A stretch of DNA of 64,000 bases from Sphingomonas sp. SUN019 (GTDB lineage Bacteria > Pseudomonadota > Alphaproteobacteria > Sphingomonadales > Sphingomonadaceae): positions 3,067,501 to 3,131,500 of the forward strand of contig NZ_CP096971.1 in NCBI RefSeq assembly GCF_024758705.1, given 5' to 3'. Made by a program: the position numbers and the translations under genes. This document shows positions 26,386 to 35,643 of this stretch, piece after piece. Every line of letters starts with the position of its first letter. The stretch's first letter is position 1. Under the pieces are notes generated by a model. The model was not told the DNA's origin. It saw only the letters and a list, made by a program, of their open reading frames with translations, and ran no database searches.

Positions 26386-27831
26386 GTGAGTGAAGTTTCG
26401 ATCGCGCTCAACCGCTTCGGCCTCGGCGCGCGGCCCGACGAGGCCCTGCCCACCGATCCGCGCGCATGGCTGACCGCGCAATTGGCGCGCTATCAGCCGC
26501 GTCCCGCCGTCTTGGCGGGCCTTGCCGGAACGCCGGTGATCGCGGCCGAGATCATGGACTATCAGGAACAACGTCGCGCGGTGCGGCAGGAGCGTCGCGC
26601 TGCGGGTGCGCAGCAACCTGACGCTGCGATGACGGCGGGGTCGGCGATGCAGCCCGTGCAACGCCCGCCGCGCGATCCGGATCAGATGGCGGCGCGACGA
26701 CAGTTGCGGCGCACGCATTATGAGGCCGCGATCGATGCGCGAATGGCCTCGGCGTTGGTCACGCCCGCGCCGTTCGCCGAGCGGATGGTGCATTTCTGGG
26801 CCAATCACTTCGCGGTGTCGGCGGACAAGATCGTCGTGACGCCGCTGGTCGGCGCGTTCGAGTTCGAGGCGATCCGGCCGCATGTGACGGGCAAGTTTCG
26901 CGATATGCTGGGCGCGATGGCGCGGCATCCGGCGATGCTGCTGTATCTGGATCAGGCACAGTCGGTCGGGCCGGGCAGCCGCTTCGCGCAAGGCGCTGCG
27001 CTGCGCGGCAACAAGCGCGGGCTGAACGAGAATTTTGCGCGGGAGCTGATGGAGCTGCACACGCTGGGCGTGCGCACGGGCTATTCGCAGGCCGACGTGA
27101 CCGAACTCGCGCGCGGGCTGACCGGCTGGAGCGTGGCAGGGATCGGGCGGCGCGCTGGTGGGCAGGGTGATCCGGGCGCGTTCCGCTTCGCCCCCGCGGT
27201 CCATGAACCGGGTGCGCGGAGTCTGCTGGGACAGAGCTATGCCGAAGGCGGCGAGGCGCAGGGGCAGGCGATGCTCGACGCGCTGGCGCGGCATCCGGCG
27301 ACCGCGACGCATGTCGCGACCAAGCTGGCGCGGCATTTCGCGGGCGACGATCCGCCGCCCGCGATGGTGACGCGGATCGCGGCGGCGTTCCGGTCGTCGG
27401 ATGGCGACCTGCCGACGGTGTACCGCGCGATCATCGCCTCGCCCGAGGCATGGGCAGCGGGCACGTCGAAATTCCGCACGCCGTGGGAATGGGCGGTCGC
27501 AGCGATGCGCGCGACCGGGCAGCGTGAGGTTGCGTCGGGATCGGCGGTCGGGCTGCTGAACCAGCTCGGGCAGCCGGTGTGGAAGCCGGGGCAGCCCATC
27601 GGCTATGACGATATCGCGGCGACGTGGGCCGGGCCGGATGCGGTGATGCGGCGGGTCGAGGCGGCGGAGCGGATCGCCGCCCGCGCGCCCGAGACGGATG
27701 CGCGCGCGCTGGCGGCGAAGCTGTATCCGGCGGCGCTGTCGGATGCGACCGCGACCGCGATCGCGCGCGCCGAGAGTCCGGGACAGGGGCTGGCCTTGCT
27801 GCTGGTCGCCCCGGAAACGATGCGGAGATAG
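26386..27831 (+). CDS. DUF1800 family protein
   Basis: 481 residues from GTG at 26386, chosen because GGAGG (26373-26377) is eight bases upstream. Family marks: ALNRFGLGARPDEAL at the N-terminus, MVHFWANHFAVSADK, GLNENFARELMELHTLGV, and DVTELARGLTGWSV, all typical of DUF1800. A Pro/Gln/Arg-rich insert lies near residues 60-100. DUF1800 proteins almost always pair with DUF1501 proteins, as here (start three bases after this stop). The pair is thought to act at or beyond the inner membrane; biochemistry is not established. No clear signal peptide is visible at this start. Confidence 0.88.
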   Translation: MSEVSIALNRFGLGARPDEALPTDPRAWLTAQLARYQPRPAVLAGLAGTPVIAAEIMDYQEQRRAVRQERRAAGAQQPDAAMTAGSAMQPVQRPPRDPDQMAARRQLRRTHYEAAIDARMASALVTPAPFAERMVHFWANHFAVSADKIVVTPLVGAFEFEAIRPHVTGKFRDMLGAMARHPAMLLYLDQAQSVGPGSRFAQGAALRGNKRGLNENFARELMELHTLGVRTGYSQADVTELARGLTGWSVAGIGRRAGGQGDPGAFRFAPAVHEPGARSLLGQSYAEGGEAQGQAMLDALARHPATATHVATKLARHFAGDDPPPAMVTRIAAAFRSSDGDLPTVYRAIIASPEAWAAGTSKFRTPWEWAVAAMRATGQREVASGSAVGLLNQLGQPVWKPGQPIGYDDIAATWAGPDAVMRRVEAAERIAARAPETDARALAAKLYPAALSDATATAIARAESPGQGLALLLVAPETMRR

Positions 27832-27834
27832 AAG

Positions 27835-28989
27835 ATGTTCGATCGTCGCTCATTGCTGATCGGAGGCGGTGCCGCCGCCGTGGCCGCGGCGTTCGCGCCG
27901 CGCATGGCGTTCGCGAAGGCCGCGACCGACCGGCGTTTCGTGTTCATCATCCAGCGCGGCGCGGCCGACGGCCTCAGCATGGTCGCGCCGGTCGGCGATC
28001 CGGCGTTCAGCGGCGTGCGCGGCGTGCTGGGCGAGGATTTGGCGGGCGCGCGGAAGCTGGACGCGATGTTCGCGCTGCACCCCGCGCTGGTCCAGACGGG
28101 CGCGCTGTACGGGAAGGGGCAGGCGTTGTTCGCGCACGCCATCGCCTCGCCGTACCGCGACCGATCGCATTTCGACGGGCAGAACGTGCTCGAGACCGGG
28201 GGCGTGCGCGCTTATCAACAGAAGGACGGCTGGCTCAATCGGCTCCTCGGCGTGGTGCCGACCGAGGAGCGCAGCGCGATCGCGGTCGCCGCGACCGTGC
28301 CGATGGCGCTGCGGGGATCGCGCGAGGTGGCGTCCTATGCGCCGTCCGCCTTGCCAGATGCGTCGGAGGATCTGCTGCGGCGGGTGACGATGCTGTACGA
28401 GGGCGACAAGCAGTTGCACGCCTTGTGGGACGAGGCGCTCCAGACGCGGACGCTGACCGGCGATCTGGCAGGCGACAACGGTCGCAACGCCGCCGCGACG
28501 GGCGCGCTGGCGGCGAAACTGCTGTTGCCGGCGAACGGCGCGCGGATCGCGATGATCGAGACCGGCGGGTGGGACACGCATAGCGCGCAGAAGGGGCGGC
28601 TGCAGGCGCAGTTAAAGGGCTTGGACGCAATGATCGCGGCGTTGCAGGCCGGGCTGGGACCGGTGTGGGATCGCACGATGGTGCTGGTCGCGACCGAATT
28701 CGGGCGGACGGTGGCGGTCAACGGCACCAACGGCACTGATCACGGGACGGCCTCAGCCGCAATGCTGCTAGGGGGTGCGGTGAAGGGCGGGCGCGTGATC
28801 GCGGACTGGCCTGGGCTGGCCCCTGCGGCGCTGTACGAGGGGCGTGACCTGAAGCCGACGATGGGGCTGGACGCGTTCATCGGCGGCGCGGTGGCGGGGC
28901 ATTTCGCGCTCGATCCTGCGCCGACGATGGCGGCGTTGTTCCCGGCGAGCGCAAAGGCGCGCGCGACCGAAGGGCTGGTCCGCGCCTGA
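27835..28989 (+). CDS. DUF1501 family exported protein
   Basis: 384 residues. The N-terminus MFDRRSLLIGGGAAAVAAAF is a Tat-type signal (twin Arg at 4-5) ending near AFA. DUF1501 belongs to the alkaline-phosphatase-like/sulfatase superfamily; visible pieces are FIIQRGAADGLSMV at the N-terminal metal region, HFDGQNVLETGG, MIETGGWDTHSAQKG and VLVATEFGRTVAVNG then TDHGTASAAMLLGG. These Asp/His clusters are consistent with a metal-dependent hydrolase. Partner of the DUF1800 protein directly upstream. Confidence 0.88.
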   Translation: MFDRRSLLIGGGAAAVAAAFAPRMAFAKAATDRRFVFIIQRGAADGLSMVAPVGDPAFSGVRGVLGEDLAGARKLDAMFALHPALVQTGALYGKGQALFAHAIASPYRDRSHFDGQNVLETGGVRAYQQKDGWLNRLLGVVPTEERSAIAVAATVPMALRGSREVASYAPSALPDASEDLLRRVTMLYEGDKQLHALWDEALQTRTLTGDLAGDNGRNAAATGALAAKLLLPANGARIAMIETGGWDTHSAQKGRLQAQLKGLDAMIAALQAGLGPVWDRTMVLVATEFGRTVAVNGTNGTDHGTASAAMLLGGAVKGGRVIADWPGLAPAALYEGRDLKPTMGLDAFIGGAVAGHFALDPAPTMAALFPASAKARATEGLVRA

Positions 28990-29011
28990 CCGCTGTTCTA
29001 AAGGCGCGCGC

Positions 29012-30739
29012 ATGACGCTTTATTCCCGGTTCGCGGCGCATGTCGATGCGGCGCTCGATGCTCTTGTCGCCGCGGGCGACCTCGATCCCGCGGTGGATCG
29101 CCGCAATGTGACGGTCGAACCGCCGCGCGATGCGACGCATGGCGATCTGGCGACCAACGCCGCGATGGTGCTGGCGAAGGCGGCGAAGGCCAATCCGCGC
29201 GCGCTGGCCGAGAAGATCGCGGCCGAGCTGGGGAAGCTGGACGAGGTGGAGGGCGTGTCTGTCGCCGGACCGGGGTTCATCAATCTGCGGCTGACCGACG
29301 ACATCTGGCGCGCCGAGCTGTCGGCGATCCACGATGCGGGGGGCGATTACGGCCGTTCGACGCGCGGGCAGGGCGTGTCGGTGAACATCGAATATGTCTC
29401 GGCGAACCCGACCGGACCGATGCACATGGGGCATTGCCGCGGCGCGGTGGTCGGTGATGCGCTGGCGGCGTTGCTCGAGTTCGCCGGGCACAAGGTGATC
29501 CGCGAATATTACGTGAACGATGCGGGCGGGCAGGTCGATACGCTCGCGCGGTCGGCGCATTTGCGGTATCGCGAGGCGCTGGGCGAGGATGTCGGCGCGA
29601 TCCCCGAGGGGCTGTATCCGGGCGATTATCTCGTGCCGGTTGGGCAGGCGCTGGCGAGCGAGTTCGGCGACCGGTACGCGGCCGCGTCAGAGAACGAATG
29701 GCTCGTGCTGTTCCGCACCCGCGCGGTCGCGGCGATGCTGGAGCTGATCAAGGCCGATCTCGCCTTGCTCGGCATCCATCACGATCTGTTCGCCTCGGAG
29801 GCCGAGTTGCAGGCGGCGGGCAAGCCGGAGGCGGCGGAGGCCGAGCTGCGCGCGCGCGACCTGATCTATGACGGCGTGCTGGAAGCGCCAAAGGGCGAGA
29901 CGCCGGACGATTGGGAACCGGTGGAACTGCCGCTGTTCCGGTCCTCGCAATTCGGCGACGATCAGGATCGGCCGATCAAGAAATCGAATGGGTCGTGGAC
30001 CTATTTCGGGGCCGATCTCGCCTATCACTACCAGAAGGCGCAAGGCGCGGACGAGCTGATCGACATCTGGGGCGCGGATCATGCCGGGACGGTGAAGCGC
30101 ATCGTCGCGGCGGTCGCGGCACTGACCGGGGGCAAGACCAAGTTCGACGTGAAGCTGGTGCAGATGGTGCGGCTGCTCCGCGCGGGCGAGCCGGTGAAGA
30201 TGTCGAAGCGCTCGGGCAATTTCGTCACGCTGGCGGACGTCGTGCGTGAGGTCGGCAAGGACGTGGTGCGCTTCACGATGCTGACGCGGCGGTCGGACGC
30301 GCAGATGGATTTCGACTTCGCCAAGGTGGTCGAGGCGTCGAAGGACAATCCGGTGTTCTACGTGCAATATGCGCACGCCCGCGTCGCGTCGCTCCACCGG
30401 CGCGCGGACGAGGCGGGAATTACGGCTGAGGCGCCCGATTTGTCCCGTCTTGATACGGAGGAACTGGTGCTGGTGAAGCTGGCCGCGCAGTTCCCGCGGG
30501 TGGTGGAGACGGCCGCCGCTGCGCGCGAACCGCACCGAATCGCGTTCTATCTCTATGACTTGGCCGCCGCGTTCCACGCGCAGTGGAACGTCGGCAACGA
30601 TCGGCCCGACCGTCGATTCCTGATTTTGGACGACGCAGCGGCGACCGCGGCGCGGCTTTTCCTGGCCGACGGGATCGGGCAGATCATCCGAAACGGCCTC
30701 TCGATCATGGGGGTGGAGGCCGTTTCGGAGATGCATTGA
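29012..30739 (+). CDS. argS: Arginyl-tRNA synthetase
   Basis: 575 residues, class I aminoacyl-tRNA synthetase. N-terminal additional domain (1-90) then the catalytic domain with ANPTGPMHMGHCRGAVVGD (HIGH motif HMGH near residue 138) and KMSKRSGNFVTLADVV (KMSKS near 396). The C-terminal anticodon-binding domain begins near 460 (QYAHARVASLHRRADEAG) and contains HRIAFYLYDLAAAFHAQWN. Essential single-copy gene. Its stop and the start of the SPOR gene share one base (TGATG), a conserved pair in sphingomonads as far as I recall. Confidence 0.97.
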   Translation: MTLYSRFAAHVDAALDALVAAGDLDPAVDRRNVTVEPPRDATHGDLATNAAMVLAKAAKANPRALAEKIAAELGKLDEVEGVSVAGPGFINLRLTDDIWRAELSAIHDAGGDYGRSTRGQGVSVNIEYVSANPTGPMHMGHCRGAVVGDALAALLEFAGHKVIREYYVNDAGGQVDTLARSAHLRYREALGEDVGAIPEGLYPGDYLVPVGQALASEFGDRYAAASENEWLVLFRTRAVAAMLELIKADLALLGIHHDLFASEAELQAAGKPEAAEAELRARDLIYDGVLEAPKGETPDDWEPVELPLFRSSQFGDDQDRPIKKSNGSWTYFGADLAYHYQKAQGADELIDIWGADHAGTVKRIVAAVAALTGGKTKFDVKLVQMVRLLRAGEPVKMSKRSGNFVTLADVVREVGKDVVRFTMLTRRSDAQMDFDFAKVVEASKDNPVFYVQYAHARVASLHRRADEAGITAEAPDLSRLDTEELVLVKLAAQFPRVVETAAAAREPHRIAFYLYDLAAAFHAQWNVGNDRPDRRFLILDDAAATAARLFLADGIGQIIRNGLSIMGVEAVSEMH

Positions 30740-31470
30740 TGACGACGTCGGACGAAATCGATCTGCGCGACGAGGATCGGCTGCCCTGGCTGGAGACGGT
30801 CGAACCCGACGAGCCGGAAGGCCCCGGCGTGTTCCGCGTCGTGGCGCTGGTGGTTTTGGGCCTTGCGGTGGTCAGCGCGATCGTGTTCGGCATCTATCAG
30901 GTGCAGCAGCGCAGCGGCAGCAGCGCGGGGACCGGCGAGCTGATCGCGGCGCAGGAGGGCGATTACAAGGTTCGCCCCGACGATCCCGGCGGCTTGCAGG
31001 TGAAGGGCGAGGGCGATTCGGCGATCGCGACCAGCGCCGGATCGAATGCAGCGTCCTCGATCGACCTGAAGGCGGTGCCCGAGACGCCGATCACGGGCAA
31101 ACGTTCGACCGGGGCGGTGCCGGTGGCGGGCGCCGGAACGCGTGCGGTGGCCGAGGTGCCGGGCGCTGGCGGGCGGCTGAAGGCGACCGCGCCGATGGCC
31201 GCGCCGCGCACGAGCGTGCCCGGTGCGGGGTCGGGCGGGGCATTGGTCCAGCTTGGCGCTTTCCCCAGCGAGGCGGCGGCGAATGCGGCGTGGAGCGCAG
31301 TCGCCAAGCGGTTCGGCTACGTCGCGACGCTCGGCAAGGAGGTGCAGCCGGCCGAGGTGAACGGGCGCAAGCTGTTCCGGCTGCGGGTGAACGCGGGCAG
31401 CGCGACCGCGGCAGCGGATATCTGCGGCCGGTTGAAGGTCGCGGGTGAGAGCTGTTTTGTTACCAGTTGA
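30739..31470 (+). CDS. SPOR-domain inner-membrane protein
   Basis: 243 residues. A short acidic cytoplasmic part (1-30) is followed by one membrane helix (about 32-53), a long Pro/Ala/Gly-rich periplasmic linker, and a C-terminal SPOR domain (about 165-243; ALVQLGAFPSEAAANAAWSA, LFRLRVNAGSATAAADIC). SPOR domains bind denuded glycan strands of septal peptidoglycan, so this protein probably joins the division machinery (FtsN/DedD-like topology). Translationally coupled to argS. Two hairpins lie directly after its stop. Confidence 0.9.
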   Translation: MTTSDEIDLRDEDRLPWLETVEPDEPEGPGVFRVVALVVLGLAVVSAIVFGIYQVQQRSGSSAGTGELIAAQEGDYKVRPDDPGGLQVKGEGDSAIATSAGSNAASSIDLKAVPETPITGKRSTGAVPVAGAGTRAVAEVPGAGGRLKATAPMAAPRTSVPGAGSGGALVQLGAFPSEAAANAAWSAVAKRFGYVATLGKEVQPAEVNGRKLFRLRVNAGSATAAADICGRLKVAGESCFVTS

Positions 31471-31491
31471 CGGTTCAGCATCGCTGAACCG
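31471..31491. terminator. Perfect 9-bp hairpin after the SPOR gene
   Basis: CGGTTCAGC-ATC-GCTGAACCG begins at the first base after the stop codon. The stem is perfect with a 3-base loop, but no T-run follows, so it is an mRNA-end or Rho-dependent type element at best. Confidence 0.45.
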
Positions 31492-31496
31492 TGACG

Positions 31497-31574
31497 GCAC
31501 CGGCCCGCTCCCCCACCCCGCCTCCCAAGTCATTATTGCTGAATGGGAGGCGGGGTGGGGGAGCGGGCCGGTGC
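31497..31574. repeat. Perfect 31-bp inverted repeat between convergent genes
   Basis: The arm at 31497-31527 (GCACCGGCCCGCTCCCCCAC then CCCGCCTCCCA) is exactly complementary to 31544-31574, with a 16-base AT-richer loop (AGTCATTATTGCTGAA). It lies between the SPOR gene (plus) and the phosphotransferase gene (minus), a position suited to a bidirectional terminator. The perfect, long stem is more than a terminator needs and is compatible with a small palindromic insertion element. Confidence 0.85.
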
Positions 31575-31595
31575 AGTCTTGCGCGCGTGAGCGCG

Positions 31596-32669
31596 TCAGA
31601 TCACCCGCAGGGCCCCCAGCGCATCGGCATCGATCGCCTGCGCCGCACCGCCGCGCGCCATCGCGAGGAACATCGCGTCGCCGCGTTCGGTGCGCTTGGT
31701 CGAGGCCGAGGCGAAGACCGCGGTGGAGACGCCCGACAGCAGGGTCAGGCGATAGTCGCGGCACAAAGCGTCGTAATCGTAACCGGTGACGCCATAGCCG
31801 CGGAGCTGGTCGAGGTAGAAATCGAGCAGATGGCGTTCGTGCCTGCGCCGGTTATCCACCGACAGCGCGAGGCCGAGGAAATACGCGATGTCGACCGCGC
31901 CAAGCCCGATCGCGGGGGATTGCCAGTCCAGCACGGCCAACGGCACCGCGCGGTCGCTCGCATCGAACAGCATGTTGTCGAGCCGGAAGTCGCCGTGCGT
32001 CAGCGTGAAGCTGGTCGGCGGGTGGTTCATCGCCTGGCCGATCAGCGCGCCGTAAGCGTCGCACACCGCCATGTATTCGGGCTCCAGCACGCCGTCGTAG
32101 CGGGTGTGGAACTCGGCGAGGCAGTCGGGGAAGACCTGCACCACGAAATCGCGCGCGGCGCTGGTGTCGAGGAAGGCATGGTCGCGCAGGGTCGCGTCGT
32201 TCCAGCGTGGGCCGTGGAGCGCGGCGGCTTGCACCATCGCGGCCTCCGCATCGGGAAGATCGCATCCGGTCAGCTGATTGCCGCCGCGCGCGGGAGTCAG
32301 ATCCTCCAGCAGCAGCGCAAACGTGCCGTCGGCTTCGTCGATCTCGGCCGAGAAACAGGCCGGCGTACGGATCGCGACGGTGTCGGCGAGGTGTCGGTAG
32401 AAGCCGATTTCGCGGGCGTAGAGGCCGAAGTCTGCGCCGGTCTTGCGGCTGACCGGATCGGCGCTGGCGAACTTGCCGACGAAGGATTCGGGTGCGCCTT
32501 CGTCCATGTCGTAGGTGACCGCAAACCGGATCGAATCGCCGAGCATCCCGACGCCGACCGCCTTGCTTTCGACCGACGTCACGCGCGCATCGCGGATCAC
32601 GCTCGCGGTGCGCAGGCGTTGGGTCAGCCACGCGGTGTCGACCGCGCCGGACTCCAGCGCGGCGCTCAC
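31596..32669 (-). CDS. Phosphotransferase/kinase-like protein (aminoglycoside- or ecdysteroid-kinase fold)
   Basis: 357 residues from a GTG at 32669 that overlaps the stop of the upstream SDR gene. Protein-kinase-like APH fold: an N-lobe Lys in PESFVGKFASADP, Brenner motif LTHGDFRLDNMLFD with catalytic Asp, and VLDWQSPAIGLGAVDIAYFL for the metal Asp. The pattern KRTERGDAMFLAMARG near the C-terminus is typical of the EcKL-like bacterial group often found beside acyl-CoA or SDR enzymes. It phosphorylates a hydroxylated small molecule; the substrate may be linked to the SDR product. Confidence 0.8.
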   Translation of the reverse strand: MSAALESGAVDTAWLTQRLRTASVIRDARVTSVESKAVGVGMLGDSIRFAVTYDMDEGAPESFVGKFASADPVSRKTGADFGLYAREIGFYRHLADTVAIRTPACFSAEIDEADGTFALLLEDLTPARGGNQLTGCDLPDAEAAMVQAAALHGPRWNDATLRDHAFLDTSAARDFVVQVFPDCLAEFHTRYDGVLEPEYMAVCDAYGALIGQAMNHPPTSFTLTHGDFRLDNMLFDASDRAVPLAVLDWQSPAIGLGAVDIAYFLGLALSVDNRRRHERHLLDFYLDQLRGYGVTGYDYDALCRDYRLTLLSGVSTAVFASASTKRTERGDAMFLAMARGGAAQAIDADALGALRVI

Positions 32670-33412
32670 CGCATACCGCCGTCGCAGCGCACGATCGTGC
32701 CGGTGACGAAGCTGGAGGCGGGGCTGGCGAGCCACAATGCGGTGGTCACGATTTCCTCCGGCCGACCGGGGCGACCGGCGGCGTTCGGGGCGGTTTCGCG
32801 CGCTTCCGCTTCCCAGGCGTTCGCGATGTCGGTCAGGAAGGGACCGGCGGCGATGGCGTTGATGCGCACCTTCGGGCCGTATTCGCGCGCAAGGCTGATG
32901 ATCGTGGCGTTGAGCGCGGCCTTCGCCCCGGCATAGGGAACGACCTGAGGTGTGGGCATGAGCGAGGCGATCGACGAGGTGGCGATGATCGCGCCGCCGT
33001 CGCCCTGGCTCATGCGGTGCGCGACGTTCGCCATCAGGCGGAACGGCCCCTTGAAGTTCAGCGACACGACGCTGTCGAACAGTGTTTCGCTTACCTCGTG
33101 GCTGGGCACCAGCGGCCCCATCCCGGCATTGGCGACGAGCAGGTCGATGCGGCCGAACCGTTCGTACGCCGCGTCGGCCAGCGCGTCCATCTCGTCCCAG
33201 CGTCCGGCGTGGGCGGGCAGCGCGGCGGCGCGGCGGCCCTTCGCGCGGATTTCGTCGGCGACCGCTTCGCACGCGTCGGCCTTGCGGCTGGAGACGATCA
33301 CGTCGGCCCCGGCATCGGCGAAGGCCAGCGCCATCTGCTGCCCGAGCCCGCGCGATCCGCCGGTGATCAGCGCGACCTTTCCGGTCAGGTCGAACAGGGG
33401 GTGGGGGGCCAT
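32666..33412 (-). CDS. Short-chain dehydrogenase/reductase
   Basis: 248 residues. Start chosen at the ATG at 33412, with GAGAGG about six bases upstream; another ATG two codons earlier (33418) is possible. NAD(P)-binding TGGSRGLGQQMA, the NAG motif (LLVANAGMG), and the catalytic triad Ser in ATSSIASL with Tyr and Lys in VPYAGAKAAL are all present. The fixed Arg in IVSSRKAD suggests NADPH preference. FabG-like family; substrate unknown. Translationally coupled to the kinase-like gene, so both may act on one compound. Confidence 0.88.
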   Translation of the reverse strand: MAPHPLFDLTGKVALITGGSRGLGQQMALAFADAGADVIVSSRKADACEAVADEIRAKGRRAAALPAHAGRWDEMDALADAAYERFGRIDLLVANAGMGPLVPSHEVSETLFDSVVSLNFKGPFRLMANVAHRMSQGDGGAIIATSSIASLMPTPQVVPYAGAKAALNATIISLAREYGPKVRINAIAAGPFLTDIANAWEAEARETAPNAAGRPGRPEEIVTTALWLASPASSFVTGTIVRCDGGMR

Positions 33413-33616
33413 CGTCATCCTCTCAGCACAATGTCCCGTTTGCGGCGGAATCATCCATAACTTCGGTTATGGCGTGATTTGCGGGCGGCGCAACCTGCCC
33501 CGGCGGCGGCCTGTTGTCGGCTGGTGATCGCATGCAGGGGCCTGTTCGGGTCACGGCCGTCGGGGGCCGGTTTCGCCAGGCGTTGCCAACCGCGACGTCC
33601 TCGCCGATGAACGGGC

Positions 33617-33943
33617 ATGCCGTCGCCCCCTGTTCCCGATCGTGTGCTCGAAGCCAGGATTGCAGCCGATCCGCGCTATCGTGCGCTGGTGCGCGACCGG
33701 CAGCGCTTTTCCTGGATGCTGACGGCGATCACCGTCGTCGCGTACAGCAGCTTCATCGCGCTGATCGCGTTCGACAAGCCGCTGATGGCGCAGCCGATCG
33801 GCGGCGGGACGATCAGCATCGCGGTCGCGCTGGGGGCGGCGATGCTGGTCGGTACGGTCGCGATCTGCGCGGTCTATGTCCGGCGCGCCAACCGGGTGTA
33901 CGACCCCCGCCTCGCCGAGTTGCTGGCGGACGTGGAGCCGTGA
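33617..33943 (+). CDS. DUF485 small membrane protein
   Basis: 108 residues with two membrane helices (about 33-53 and 63-87). The cytoplasmic start [18 protein letters not shown] is the DUF485 signature. DUF485 genes precede and often overlap actP-type symporter genes, and this one does (its stop TGA shares one base with the next ATG). In E. coli the equivalent is yjcH. Presumed accessory subunit of the transporter. Confidence 0.88.
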   Translation: MPSPPVPDRVLEARIAADPRYRALVRDRQRFSWMLTAITVVAYSSFIALIAFDKPLMAQPIGGGTISIAVALGAAMLVGTVAICAVYVRRANRVYDPRLAELLADVEP

Positions 33944-35643
33944 TGCGCAGTTTGGCACCGTGCGCGGGACTGCTTGTGCTGCTCGGCTGGGCAACCGGCG
34001 CGAATGCGGCGATCGTGGGCGCGGTGCAGCGGCAGCCGACGAACTGGACCGCGATCCTGATGTTCGCGGGGTTCGTCGCGATCACCTTGTGGATCACCGG
34101 GGCCGCCGCGCGACGGACGCGCACCGTGTCCGATTTCTACACCGGCGGCGGCATCACCGGATTTCAGAACGGTCTGGCGATGGCGGGCGATTACTGCTCG
34201 GCGGCGTCGTTCCTCGGCATCACGTCGCAGATCTTCAACGATGGTTACGACGGGCTGATCTATGCCATCGGCTTCCTCGTCGGTTGGCCGATCGTCCTGT
34301 TCCTGATCGCCGAGAAGTTGCGCAATCTCGGGCGCTTCACGTTCGCCGATGTCGCCTCCTATCGTTTCCTGCAGGGACCGGTGCGGAGCTTTGCGGCGAT
34401 CAGCACCTTGCTGGTCGTCGCCTTCTACCTGATCGCGCAGATGGTCGGCGCGGGGCAACTGATCCAGCTGCTGTTCGGCCTGCCCTATCTCTATGCGATC
34501 ACCGTCGTCGGCGGGTTGATGATGATCTATGTCCTGTTCGGCGGGATGCGCGCGACGTCGTGGGTGCAGATCATCAAGGCGGTGATGCTGCTGTGCGGCG
34601 CGACGTTCCTGGTCCTCGGCGTGCTGGCGCATGTCGGCTTTTCGATCGAGGCGCTGTTCGCGCGGGCGGTCGCGGTGAAGACGAAAGTCGCGCTCGACGG
34701 TGGCCTGTCGCCCGCCGACGCCGCGGCGAAGGGCCGGGCGATCATGGGGCCGGGCGGCTTCATCAAGGATCCGATTTCGGCGCTGTCGTTCGGCTTCGCG
34801 CTGATGCTCGGCACGGCGGGCCTGCCGCATATCCTGATGCGTTTCTTCACCGTTCCCGACGCACGGGAGGCGCGCAAGTCGATCATGTGGGCGACGGTGT
34901 GGATCGGCTATTTCTACGCCATGATCTTCGTGCTGGGCTTCGGCGCGATCGTAATGATCTCGTTCAATCCGGACTATGTCGATGCGGCCGGCGCGCTGCG
35001 CGGCGGGAACAACATGGCGGTGATGCATCTGGCGCACGCGATCGGCGGCAATCTGTTCCTTGGTTTCATCTCGGCAGTGGCGTTTGCGACGATCCTGGCG
35101 GTGGTGGCGGGGCTGACGCTGTCCGCGGCCTCGGCGATCTCGCACGACATCTATGCGAGCGTGGTTCGCAAGGGTGAAGCCGATCCGGTGAAGGAGCTGC
35201 GCGTGTCGCGGATCACGACGATCCTGCTGGGCATCACCGCCGTCATCCTGGGAATCGTGTTCGAGAAACAGAATGTCGCCTTCATGGTCAGCCTGGCCTT
35301 TGCGCTGGCGGCGTCGGGCAATTTTCCGGTGCTGGTCATGTCGTTGCTGTGGAAGGGATGCACGACCAATGGCGCGGCGTGGGGCGGTGCGATCGGGCTT
35401 GCGACCGCCTTCGTGCTGACAAGTCTGTCCCCGGTGATCTGGGTCGCTGTGTTCGGGTTCGAGCAGGCGATCTTTCCCTACAGCTCGCCCGCGTTATTCT
35501 CCGTGCCCGCCGGATTCCTCGCGATCTGGCTGATATCGGCTCTCGACCAGTCACCCCGCGCCGCGATCGACAAGGCGGGCTATCCGGAACAGCGATTGCG
35601 GTCCGAAACGGGGATAGGCGTCCACGACGCCGCAGCGCATTAA
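33943..35643 (+). CDS. actP: ActP-like sodium:solute (acetate/monocarboxylate) symporter
   Basis: 566 residues. A signal-like N-terminal helix ([16 protein letters not shown]) is followed by about thirteen membrane helices of the LeuT-fold sodium:solute symporter family. Marks of the acetate permease group are [35 protein letters not shown], and [17 protein letters not shown]. Imports acetate, propionate or related acids with Na+ or H+. Pairs with the DUF485 gene. No acs gene is present nearby, so the exact substrate is uncertain. Stop shares TTAA with the convergent TPR gene. Confidence 0.88.
   Translation: MRSLAPCAGLLVLLGWATGANAAIVGAVQRQPTNWTAILMFAGFVAITLWITGAAARRTRTVSDFYTGGGITGFQNGLAMAGDYCSAASFLGITSQIFNDGYDGLIYAIGFLVGWPIVLFLIAEKLRNLGRFTFADVASYRFLQGPVRSFAAISTLLVVAFYLIAQMVGAGQLIQLLFGLPYLYAITVVGGLMMIYVLFGGMRATSWVQIIKAVMLLCGATFLVLGVLAHVGFSIEALFARAVAVKTKVALDGGLSPADAAAKGRAIMGPGGFIKDPISALSFGFALMLGTAGLPHILMRFFTVPDAREARKSIMWATVWIGYFYAMIFVLGFGAIVMISFNPDYVDAAGALRGGNNMAVMHLAHAIGGNLFLGFISAVAFATILAVVAGLTLSAASAISHDIYASVVRKGEADPVKELRVSRITTILLGITAVILGIVFEKQNVAFMVSLAFALAASGNFPVLVMSLLWKGCTTNGAAWGGAIGLATAFVLTSLSPVIWVAVFGFEQAIFPYSSPALFSVPAGFLAIWLISALDQSPRAAIDKAGYPEQRLRSETGIGVHDAAAH

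Noticed and set aside
31596..33272. Apparent 558-residue fusion of the kinase-like protein with an extra N-terminal part
   Set aside because: The extra part is an out-of-frame reading of the SDR gene. A GTG at 32669 overlapping the SDR stop gives a normal kinase-like length.
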